Below are positions 1 through 5,883 of a DNA stretch of 5,922 nucleotides, piece by piece. The stretch lies in contig JAGUYQ010000315.1 in NCBI GenBank assembly GCA_020061285.1, positions 1-5,922 of the forward strand, written 5' to 3'. The position numbers and the translations under genes are program-made. Position 1 is the stretch's first letter; every line of letters begins with the position of its first letter. The DNA is from Betaproteobacteria bacterium. Lineage in GTDB: Bacteria; Pseudomonadota; Gammaproteobacteria; Burkholderiales; UBA9220. The notes below the pieces were generated by a model. The model searched no databases, was not told the origin of the DNA, and worked only from the letters and a program-made list of their open reading frames with translations.

Positions 1-54
1 AAACGCAAACTCGCCGCGGATTGGGCGGCGGAGGAAGACCGGCAGGGAAGTTGA
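1..54 (+). CDS. C-terminal end of an upstream gene (partial, unidentified)
   Basis: Frame 1 is open from the left edge for 17 codons and ends at TGA (52-54). The tail reads KRKLAADWAAEEDRQGS, a charged, hydrophilic, protein-like C-terminus. Composition changes sharply right after the stop: GC-rich before it, AT-rich from about base 51 to 86, as expected at a gene end. The other two plus-strand frames are also open over this short stretch, so frame choice rests on composition and on the position of the stop. Family and function cannot be read from 17 residues. The next gene follows on the same strand after 59 bases, so the two could be co-transcribed. Confidence 0.42.
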   Translation, partial: KRKLAADWAAEEDRQGS

Positions 55-67
55 TTTATTTTCAACA

Positions 68-81
68 TTAACTAGGGTTAA
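68..81. promoter_or_regulatory. TTAAC-N4-GTTAA dyad upstream of the Trp-rich orphan gene
   Basis: A perfect 5-bp inverted repeat, TTAAC (68-72) and GTTAA (77-81), is separated by TAGG. It lies 32 bases before the ATG at 114, in the only AT-rich part of this gap. The size suits an operator for a small dimeric regulator. A possible but poor sigma-70 promoter overlaps it: TTGATT at 51-56 and TAGGGT at 73-78 with a 16-base spacer. Both assignments are inference from one sequence, and a dyad this short can arise by chance. Confidence 0.25.
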
Positions 82-113
82 CACTACACCCGACGCGCCG
101 CCAAAGCCCATCC

Positions 114-851
114 ATGAACGAAATCGAAATCATCCGCAAGGAAATTCCACCCATCACCGTCAGCGATCTGGCGAGCGAACTGGAAGTCCTGTCCGAGCTG
201 GCGGACCGGTGGCTGAAGGGGGGCAGCGGCGAGGAGGGGGCCGAGGCGTTCCGCCAGATTATCGCCCACCTCCATCCCCGGTTGCTGAAAGCCCTGGTGA
301 TGATCGCCCAGAAGGAAACCTCGTCCATCCTCAAGACGCGGAAAAAAACCACCCTCACCTGCCTGGGCGCCGTTGCCATCCACGGATCGGGGGCCGTGCC
401 GGGGCGCAAGTGGGTGGATGTGTTTATCGCCGAGGACCGCACCCCCTTGCTGCGACGGGTGGAGGTTTCCGCGGAGGGTCTGAGTTTCCACGGCGTTTCC
501 TGGGCGGGCTGGGCGACGATCAGTTGCACCCGCCTGGAGAGCTGGAACCCGGAGAAGAAGTTCTGGACCTGGGATTCCGCCGCCGGGGACGAGGCCGTCG
601 GCCTGCTGCGGGATAAGGTGCTGCCGCGCCTTCCCTTGCGCGTGGCGGTCAACGCCGCTTGCGCCGTGCCCGATTGGCCGCGGCACCTGGAGTTCGTTTC
701 CGTCCAATCCCTGCTGCGGGCGGTGGACAGCCTGGGAGAGGGGGAGATGGGCGAGGCGGGAAGGGCTCGGGTGGTGGACTTGCTGGAAGCGGCGAACGCC
801 GATCTCAATCCCCTGTGGACCCATCTGCTGCGGGAAAACGAAGGGGGCTGA
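114..851 (+). CDS. Unrecognised tryptophan-rich cytosolic protein, 245 aa
   Basis: I do not recognise the family. The product has no signal peptide or membrane segment. Residues 1-75 look helical and charged, including an acidic heptad-like stretch around 15-35. Residues 78-153 alternate hydrophobic and polar residues as in a beta-rich domain, and residues 155-245 look helical again. Nine tryptophans (33, 100, 130, 133, 144, 151, 153, 188, 235) give about 3.7 percent, several times the usual share, and five of them lie between 130 and 153. Cysteines are at 83, 138 and 183. The start is constrained: an in-frame TAA lies at 69-71, and no ATG, GTG or TTG lies between it and 114. No Shine-Dalgarno sequence is visible before the ATG. 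Long open frames on the opposite strand read as low-complexity shadows, while this frame has balanced composition. It converges on the NYN gene with a 12-base gap. Confidence 0.85.
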   Translation: MNEIEIIRKEIPPITVSDLASELEVLSELADRWLKGGSGEEGAEAFRQIIAHLHPRLLKALVMIAQKETSSILKTRKKTTLTCLGAVAIHGSGAVPGRKWVDVFIAEDRTPLLRRVEVSAEGLSFHGVSWAGWATISCTRLESWNPEKKFWTWDSAAGDEAVGLLRDKVLPRLPLRVAVNAACAVPDWPRHLEFVSVQSLLRAVDSLGEGEMGEAGRARVVDLLEAANADLNPLWTHLLRENEGG

Positions 852-863
852 GCGTGTTTCCTC

Positions 864-1700
864 TTAATACTCCGGGTTGAAATTGCGGATGATGACGCCC
901 CCCGACTTGTCGTCCTGCTCCAGTTCCACCAGCTTGCGGGCGGCGGCTTCGTCGAGGAGCTTGCCGAAGGAGCGGAAGCCGTAATAGCTTTCGTTGAATC
1001 CCGGTTTGCGCCGCTTGAGTGCCTGTTTCACCATGGAGCCCCAGATTTTTTCCTCTTCGCCCCGCTCGGCGAAGAGGGCTTCCACCGTTTCCATTACCAG
1101 TTCCAGGGCTTCCTGGGTCTTGTCCTTCTCTTCCGGCGGCGCGGCCTTGGGGGCCGGTTCGGCGGCGTTGCTCTTGGTGACGGGCTTCTTGCGGATGCGT
1201 TTTTTCGCCTTTTCGGCGGTTTCCCGCACCAGGTCGTCGTAGTAGATGAACTCGTCGCAGTTGGCGATGAGCAGGTCGGAGGTGGATTTCTTCACCCCGA
1301 CGCCGATCACCACCTTGTTGTTCTCCCGCAGTTTGCTCACCAGGGGGGAGAAATCCGAGTCGCCGCTGATGATGACGAAGGTATCCACGTGGGACTTGGT
1401 GTAGCACAGGTCCAGGGCATCCACCACCATGCGGATGTCGGCGGAGTTTTTGCCCGACTGGCGCACGTGGGGAATCTCGATCAGCTCGAAGGAGGCCTCG
1501 TGCATCCCGGCCTTGAATTCCTTGTAGCGCTCCCAATCGCAATAGGCCTTCTTCACCACGATGCTGCCCTTCAGCAGCAGGCGTTCCAGCACCTTGCTGA
1601 TGTCGAACTTGGCGTACTTGGCATCGCGTACACCCAGGGCGACGTTCTCGAAATCGCAGAACAGGGCCATGTTGCGGATTTTTTCGGTGGAGGAGGTCAT
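864..1700 (-). CDS. LabA-type NYN (PIN-like) ribonuclease with C-terminal OST-HTH/LOTUS domain, 278 aa
   Basis: Residues 8-160 form an NYN/DUF88 domain of the PIN nuclease superfamily. The expected acidic metal-binding residues are visible: D16 in FCDFEN, D88 and D94 in NSADIRMVVD, and D114 and D116 in ISGDSDFSPL. A Lys/Ala/Pro-rich flexible linker covers about 161-195. Residues about 198-272 resemble the OST-HTH/LOTUS domain found at the C-terminus of LabA-like proteins, with GSMVKQALKRRKPGF and SFGKLLDEA as typical segments. Family knowledge suggests a cytosolic metal-dependent RNase with an added RNA-binding module; the substrate is unknown. I place the start at ATG 1700, just ahead of the first strand of the domain. 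A partial Shine-Dalgarno GGGA lies 7 bases upstream (plus-strand 1708-1711), and Met11 has none. The frame stays open far upstream, antisense to the HDOD gene, but that part lacks protein-like composition. The gene diverges from the HDOD gene. LabA itself is a cyanobacterial clock-output protein; no such role is implied here. Confidence 0.9.
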   Translation of the reverse strand: MTSSTEKIRNMALFCDFENVALGVRDAKYAKFDISKVLERLLLKGSIVVKKAYCDWERYKEFKAGMHEASFELIEIPHVRQSGKNSADIRMVVDALDLCYTKSHVDTFVIISGDSDFSPLVSKLRENNKVVIGVGVKKSTSDLLIANCDEFIYYDDLVRETAEKAKKRIRKKPVTKSNAAEPAPKAAPPEEKDKTQEALELVMETVEALFAERGEEEKIWGSMVKQALKRRKPGFNESYYGFRSFGKLLDEAAARKLVELEQDDKSGGVIIRNFNPEY

Positions 1701-1703
1701 GGT

Positions 1704-1791
1704 CGTTTCCCGTGTTGGTATCGCTGTGATGATAGCATCGTACCGGGCCAGGAATGGGGGAAACGGCAGTTGTCCAGGCGCGGGAAACGGC
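1704..1791. promoter_or_regulatory. Three copies of GGGAAACG in the divergent control region
   Basis: An exact 10-mer GGGAAACGGC occurs at 1758-1767 and again at 1782-1791, 24 bases apart. An inverted copy, CGTTTCCCG, sits at 1704-1712, so GGGAAACG on the minus strand overlaps the ribosome-binding site of the NYN gene. The 1704-1712 and 1781-1789 copies form a perfect 9-bp inverted repeat spanning 86 bases. While reading the rest of the window I found only looser matches. Repetition in a short divergent intergenic region suggests a regulator-binding site, but no known regulator is assigned. Confidence 0.35.
1729..1737 (-). promoter_or_regulatory. Candidate extended -10 promoter for the NYN-LOTUS gene
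   Basis: Read on the minus strand, bases 1737 to 1729 give TGCTATCAT. This is a TGn extended -10 element followed by TATCAT, which matches the TATAAT consensus at five of six positions. No good -35 box lies 16 to 18 bases upstream, which extended -10 promoters tolerate. Transcription would begin near 1722 and give a leader of about 22 bases before the ATG at 1700, long enough to include the partial Shine-Dalgarno. The call is by motif only. Confidence 0.35.
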
Positions 1792-1792
1792 T

Positions 1793-1825
1793 TGGCACGG
1801 TGTGGCGTTGTGCCATGCTCATGGC
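1793..1825. promoter_or_regulatory. Two overlapping dyads, candidate operator for the HDOD gene
   Basis: TGGCAC (1793-1798) and GTGCCA (1810-1815) form a perfect 6-bp inverted repeat with an 11-base spacer. Immediately overlapping it, GCCATG (1812-1817) and CATGGC (1820-1825) form a second perfect 6-bp inverted repeat around CT. They share bases 1812-1815. A weak sigma-70 promoter for the HDOD gene lies on top: TTGTGC at 1809-1814, a 17-base spacer, and TATGAA at 1832-1837 (four of six). A protein bound to either dyad would cover the -35 position. The 11-base spacing is reminiscent of LysR-type sites, but their short T-N11-A signature is too unspecific to claim that. Confidence 0.35.
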
Positions 1826-1832
1826 TTAAACT

Positions 1833-1910
1833 ATGAATGACAATAGTGATAAGAGTGATAGAATCGATAAAAGGTTTTTCCCTGTCAAAGGCGCACCAGC
1901 CGCCGCTTAG
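1833..1910 (+). other. Possible 25-codon upstream ORF, in frame with the HDOD gene
   Basis: An ATG at 1833 opens 25 codons, beginning MNDNSDKSDR and ending VKGAPAAA, closed by TAG at 1908-1910. It is in the same frame as the HDOD gene, whose ATG follows the TAG after 12 bases. It has no Shine-Dalgarno sequence, and its first 13 codons use AT-rich codons unlike the neighbouring genes. It could be a leader peptide, a decayed N-terminal extension of the HDOD protein cut off by the TAG, or chance. The candidate -10 box of the HDOD promoter overlaps its ATG; if that promoter is used, the uORF start would not be transcribed. I consider chance the most likely reading. Confidence 0.2.
1836..1871 (+). 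repeat. Tandem 9-bp imperfect repeat, about four units
   Basis: Consecutive nonamers AATGACAAT, AGTGATAAG, AGTGATAGA and ATCGATAAA occupy 1836-1871. The two central units share AGTGATA exactly (1845-1851 and 1854-1860). The outer two match that heptamer at five of seven positions in the same register. The tract is purine-rich and AT-rich within GC-rich surroundings and lies 51 to 87 bases before the HDOD start. It may be a protein-binding array, part of a 5' leader, or simple slippage-generated sequence. Confidence 0.45.
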
Positions 1911-1922
1911 CGCGATAATCCT

Positions 1923-2795
1923 ATGGAAAACAAGAAAACGGAAATTGATACCCAGGCCGCCGAGAATATTCTCAAGTCCATCCAGATTCCGCCCTGCCCC
2001 GGCGTGGTGGTGGCGCTGATGGAGGAGGTGCGGAAGCCGGAAGTGGATTTTTCCAAGCTGGTCAAACTGATCAGCGGCGACGTGAGCCTGGCGGCGTCGA
2101 TGCTGAAGACGGCGAACTCCCCTTTCTTCGCCCTGCGCAACAAGGTCAACTCGGTGCAGCAGGCCGTTTCCGTGCTGGGGCTGAAGAACATCACCCAGAT
2201 CGTGACCGGCCTTGCCCTGCGCAAAACCCTGGGGGGCGACAGCGTATCCATGGAGCGATTCTGGGACCGCTCCAATTTCACCGCCGTGGTGGCTTCCCAC
2301 ATGGCGGCCCGGCTCCACGGCGTGTCCCGGGAGGATGCCTATACCCACGGCCTGTTCCACGACTGCGGCATCCCCATCCTGATGCAGAAATTCCCGGACT
2401 ACAAGGACAAACTCGCCGCCGCCAACAGTGCCGCCGAGCTGGTCATTACCGTGGAAGATGAAAGCTATGCCACCAACCACGCGGTGGTAGGCAATATCCT
2501 GGCGCGCAATTGGTTCCTGCCCGCCCATATCAGCGAGGCGATTCTGGTGCATCACGACCACACCATCTTCGCTAATCCCGATGACCACGCCACTCCCACG
2601 GTGTGCGTCCTGGTGGCCATTACCCTGATCGCCGAACATATCGTCGCTTCCTTCCTGGACATGCCCGACGACGCGGAATGGCTGTCCGGCGGCCAAAAGG
2701 CGCTGGATTACCTGGGGCTTGGCGCGGAAGACCTGGCGGATATTACCGAAGACGCCTTGGCCGAGTTGGAGGAGCTGCGCTCCTACCGAGGCTGA
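1923..2795 (+). CDS. HDOD domain signalling protein, 290 aa
   Basis: Almost the whole protein is one HDOD domain, about residues 15-220. Hallmarks in order are PPCPGVVVALMEEV (23-36), the SGDVSLAASMLKTANSPFF segment (51-69), the LGLKNI motif (85-90), W114 with S117, the HD pair at 146-147 in GLFHDCG, H186 in the H-x-x-VG motif, and HH at 210-211. In catalytic HD-GYP enzymes a His is expected about 29 residues before HD; by spacing that site is Ser117 here. The protein is therefore probably a non-catalytic scaffold, as is typical of HDOD proteins. No CheY-like receiver or other output domain is attached, no membrane segment is seen, and the C-terminus (255-290) is acidic and helical. The start is fixed by an in-frame TAG at 1908 with no other start codon in between. 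No Shine-Dalgarno sequence is visible. It diverges from the NYN gene and converges on the GGDEF-EAL gene with a 19-base gap. Confidence 0.93.
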   Translation: MENKKTEIDTQAAENILKSIQIPPCPGVVVALMEEVRKPEVDFSKLVKLISGDVSLAASMLKTANSPFFALRNKVNSVQQAVSVLGLKNITQIVTGLALRKTLGGDSVSMERFWDRSNFTAVVASHMAARLHGVSREDAYTHGLFHDCGIPILMQKFPDYKDKLAAANSAAELVITVEDESYATNHAVVGNILARNWFLPAHISEAILVHHDHTIFANPDDHATPTVCVLVAITLIAEHIVASFLDMPDDAEWLSGGQKALDYLGLGAEDLADITEDALAELEELRSYRG

Positions 2796-2814
2796 CGGCC
2801 GAGGCGGCAGCGGT

Positions 2815-5800
2815 CTATGCGCGGCTCAGGAAGGCGGTCGCTTCGTCCGCCGGCAGCGGCTTGCTGAACAGGTAGCCTTGCAGGAAGTCGCATTGGTGGG
2901 CGGCGAGGAAGTCTCGTTGGGCTTGGGTTTCCACCCCTTCCGCCACCACCTTGAGCCCCAGGTTGCGAGCCAATGCCAGGGTGGCGGCGCTGATGGCGGC
3001 GTCGTTCTCGTCGCTTTCGATGTCGCGCACGAACGTTCGGTCGAGCTTCAGGGTCTGGATCGGCAGCAGTTTGAGGTAGGCGAGGGACGAGTGGCCGGTG
3101 CCGAAGTCGTCGATGGCGAGGGCCACACCCAGTTTGCGCAAGGCCCCCAAGTGGCCGATGGCGCGCTCGGGGTCTTCCATTGCCGCCGATTCGGTCACCT
3201 CCAGCTCCAACTCGTCGGGACTGATGCCGTGCCTGTCCATGATTTCCTCTACCTGCGTCACCAAGGCCGACGAGCGCAACTGATGGGCGGAGAGATTCAC
3301 CGCCATGCGCAGGTTTTGGATTCCCCGCTTGCGCCAGACGGCCATCTGGCGGCAGGCCTCATCCAGGACCCATGTGCCGAGGGGTTCGATCAGGCCGGTT
3401 TCCTCGGTGATGGAAATGAACTTTAACGGGGGAATCAGGCCCCGTTCGGGGTGCCGCCAGCGCACCAGCGCCTCGAGGCCGTAAACGCGGCCGTCGAGGG
3501 TGTAAACCTGGGGCTGGTAGTGCAGTTCGAACTGCTTCTCTGCCAGGGCCGTCCGCAGGTCGCGCTCCAGGGTCAGCCGTTCGCCCGCGGCGGCGTTCAT
3601 GGCGGCGGTGAAGAATTGGTAGTTGTTACGCCCCTGCTCCTTGGCGTGGTACATGGCCGTGTCGGCGTTCTTCATCAGCGCTTCCACGCCCTCGCCGTCG
3701 GCGGGGAAGATGCTGATGCCTACGCTGGGGCTGGAGTGCAGCTCGTGGCCGGCGATGAAATAGGGCCGGCCGAGTGTGGCAAGGATTTCTCCGGCGATGG
3801 CGGAGGCGGCCATGCCGGTTTCCATGCCGGTGAGCACGATGACGAATTCGTCCCCGCCCAGACGGGCGACGATGTCGCTTTCTCTGACGCTGGATTGCAG
3901 ACGCTGCGCCACCTCCACTAGCAGCGCATCGCCGACGTGGTGGCCGAGGGTGTCGTTGATGACCTTGAACCGGTCCATGTCGATGAACAGTACCGCCAGT
4001 TGCAGCCCCTCCCGCCGCGCCGACAACAGGGCTTGTTCCAGCCGACTTTCCAGGCTGAAGCGGTTGAAGAGGCCGGTGAGCGCATCATGGTGGGCCAGGT
4101 GGTGGATGCGTTCCTCGGCGGCCTTGCGGTCGCTGATGTCGGTGAAGCTGGCGATGTAGTGCGCCGGTTTCCCGTTTTCGTCACGGATAACGGAGATGGA
4201 GGTCCACTTCGGGTAGGAGTCTCCATCCTTGCGGCGGTCCCAGAGCTCGCCTTGCCAATAGCCCGTGTTTCTCAGGGCGGACCACATCGACTGGTAGGTT
4301 TCACGCGGTGTATGCCCGGAGGAGAGCACGCCAGGGTTCTTTCCGTACAGGTCTTCAATGGTATAGCCGGTGTGGCGGGTGAAGGAGGGGTTGAGGGCAA
4401 TGATGCCGTTGTCCTTGTCGGTGATCAGGATCGCCTCGCCGCTGTGGCGGAAGGCGTTGGCGTAGAGGTGCAAGGCCTCTTCCGCCCGTTTGCGTTCGGT
4501 GATGTCCTGCACGGTGCCCTGGGAAAGAATAGGCGTGCCGCCTTTGTCGTAGAGGGTTTCGCAAATCTCGTGCACGTGCTTGATGCGCCCATCAGGGAAC
4601 CGCAGCCGATGGACGATATCGTAGGGGACTCGGCTGGCTACCGATTGGGTGTAGGCTTGGTTCACCATGTCCCGGTCATTTGGGTGAATGGTCTCGAGGA
4701 ACGCTTCGTAGGAAGCGCCGAAGCGCGTGGGGTCGATCTCGAAAATACGGTAGATCTCGTCCGACCACTCCAGGCGGTTGGTGCGCAGGTCCAAGGACCA
4801 ACTGCCCACCTGGGCGATGCGTTGGGCTTCGTTGAGCAGGGTATTGCTCACCCGGATTGCTTTTTCCGCACGGGAAAGCCAGCGGACTAGCAGTGCCGCC
4901 CCCGCCACAGACAAAAACAGAAATATTCCCAAGCTCAGCCAAGTAAGGTGCTTTGCCCGACGGGCCGGAGCGAAGGCCTCGGCGGTGTCGGTCTTTACCA
5001 CCATCCCCCAGTTAAGGGCGGGCAGGTAGCGCCAAGCGGCGGCGGTTTCTATCCCGGCGTAATCCGCGGCGATTCCACGGTCGTGCCCGCCCTGAAGTGC
5101 TTTTTGCATCGGCAAGGCGGCCTGTTTCAGCGGCACGCGATAATGGTAGGCCGCGTCCTGGATGTGTAGGAGTGGCGCGGTATACAGCACATCATCGCCG
5201 GCGCGCTGGGCCAGGGTGGTTTCGCCCGTTTGGCCGAGTCCGGTCCGGTCGGACACGACATGGGTCAGTACGTCGATGTTGACCTGCAAAGCCAGGGCGC
5301 CGATGAGGCGGTCGCGATCAAACACCGGTGCGACCAGGAAGGCGGCTATCTTGCCGCTTGACGGCGCATAGGGCTTGAATGACGTGAGATCGGTTTGCAG
5401 GCCCAGCATGGCCCGCCGCCATCCCGTGGTCAGGCCGCTATCCCGATAAGGTCCGTTGGCGAGGTTGGAGCCCAGGTCGGATTCGTGGTCGATGGAAAAC
5501 ACCACATTGCCCTGGGTGTCGATCAGCAGCAGATCGTAGTAATTGGCGGACTCGAGCAGCGTACCGAGTTCGGCATGGTAATGGCGCGCCACTTCGGCTG
5601 TGGCGGCTAAGCCGCCGCGCTGGTATGCGCGGCTGAAGTCAGCGAGGGCCTGCCGCACGCTGGGGCGACGGCTGTAGGTTTCCGCGTCGGCCAGCCGCTC
5701 GTTGATGAAGGAGTCGATCTGGTCGGCTTTTTTGTCGGCGATGGACGAGACGTTCTGCAAAACCGTTTCGGTCAGGGCGCGCTCGAAGGAGGAAAGGTAA

Positions 5801-5883
5801 AACCAGGCCAGACCCGCGAGCGGCAAGGCGGCCGCCAGGAGGAAGCCCAGAAACAGGCGGAGGCTGACCGGCAGGCGTCTCAT
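2815..5883 (-). CDS. Membrane dCache-PAS-PAS-GGDEF-EAL protein (cyclic di-GMP cyclase/phosphodiesterase), 1022 aa
   Basis: An inner-membrane sensor that makes or degrades cyclic di-GMP. Order: membrane segment 8-30; periplasmic dCache-type sensor about 36-300 (YYDLLLIDTQGNVVFS at 115-130); membrane segment about 313-335; no HAMP domain; PAS with PAC motif about 349-466; second PAS about 470-588; GGDEF domain about 592-757; EAL domain about 768-1018. The cyclase motif GGDEF is intact at 676-680, D635 is the expected metal ligand, and the inhibitory I-site RESD (667-670) sits the canonical five residues before it. The EAL side keeps E804 in EALVRW, N863, E895 in ExTE, D925-D926 in DDFGTG, K946, E982 and Q1002. 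Both halves therefore look competent; the net activity cannot be told from sequence. ATG 5883 has a strong Shine-Dalgarno AGGAG 8 bases upstream and overlaps the stop of an upstream frame, suggesting translational coupling. The stop is TAG at 2815-2817. Confidence 0.96.
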   Translation of the reverse strand: MRRLPVSLRLFLGFLLAAALPLAGLAWFYLSSFERALTETVLQNVSSIADKKADQIDSFINERLADAETYSRRPSVRQALADFSRAYQRGGLAATAEVARHYHAELGTLLESANYYDLLLIDTQGNVVFSIDHESDLGSNLANGPYRDSGLTTGWRRAMLGLQTDLTSFKPYAPSSGKIAAFLVAPVFDRDRLIGALALQVNIDVLTHVVSDRTGLGQTGETTLAQRAGDDVLYTAPLLHIQDAAYHYRVPLKQAALPMQKALQGGHDRGIAADYAGIETAAAWRYLPALNWGMVVKTDTAEAFAPARRAKHLTWLSLGIFLFLSVAGAALLVRWLSRAEKAIRVSNTLLNEAQRIAQVGSWSLDLRTNRLEWSDEIYRIFEIDPTRFGASYEAFLETIHPNDRDMVNQAYTQSVASRVPYDIVHRLRFPDGRIKHVHEICETLYDKGGTPILSQGTVQDITERKRAEEALHLYANAFRHSGEAILITDKDNGIIALNPSFTRHTGYTIEDLYGKNPGVLSSGHTPRETYQSMWSALRNTGYWQGELWDRRKDGDSYPKWTSISVIRDENGKPAHYIASFTDISDRKAAEERIHHLAHHDALTGLFNRFSLESRLEQALLSARREGLQLAVLFIDMDRFKVINDTLGHHVGDALLVEVAQRLQSSVRESDIVARLGGDEFVIVLTGMETGMAASAIAGEILATLGRPYFIAGHELHSSPSVGISIFPADGEGVEALMKNADTAMYHAKEQGRNNYQFFTAAMNAAAGERLTLERDLRTALAEKQFELHYQPQVYTLDGRVYGLEALVRWRHPERGLIPPLKFISITEETGLIEPLGTWVLDEACRQMAVWRKRGIQNLRMAVNLSAHQLRSSALVTQVEEIMDRHGISPDELELEVTESAAMEDPERAIGHLGALRKLGVALAIDDFGTGHSSLAYLKLLPIQTLKLDRTFVRDIESDENDAAISAATLALARNLGLKVVAEGVETQAQRDFLAAHQCDFLQGYLFSKPLPADEATAFLSRA

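Noticed and set aside
68..824. Long minus-strand ORFs opposite the orphan gene.
   Set aside because: Their composition is Ser/Arg/Pro- or Gly/His/Gln-rich without domains, typical of antisense shadows in GC-rich DNA. The plus frame is protein-like.
1793..1807. Sigma-54-like promoter beginning TGGCACG.
   Set aside because: The -24 half is good, but the required GC of the -12 half is one base too close and the TTGC context is missing.
1827..1852. Sigma-28 (flagellar) promoter-like TAAACTAT and AGTGATAA upstream of the HDOD gene.
   Set aside because: The second box matches only five of eight positions and the spacer is 10 rather than 11 bases. The AT-rich repeat makes such matches easy.
1860..1922. 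Cyclic di-GMP riboswitch in the HDOD leader.
   Set aside because: The leader is too short and I see neither the conserved GEMM core nor its paired helices.
1701..2696. The minus-strand NYN frame stays open another 332 codons, antisense to the HDOD gene, as if a 610-residue protein.
   Set aside because: The extension is Gly/His/Gln-rich shadow sequence from a GC-rich gene on the other strand, with no domain. The NYN domain starts right after ATG 1700.
2770..2784. Hairpin AGGAGC-TGC-GCTCCT at the 3' end of the HDOD gene as an intrinsic terminator.
   Set aside because: It lies inside the coding sequence before the stop and has no T-tract on either strand. It could be a weak stem-loop only.
3451..4890. 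Long plus-strand ORFs (3451-3921 and 3937-4890) opposite the GGDEF-EAL gene.
   Set aside because: They are antisense to well-conserved GGDEF and PAS coding sequence and have Gly/Val/Gln/His-rich shadow composition.
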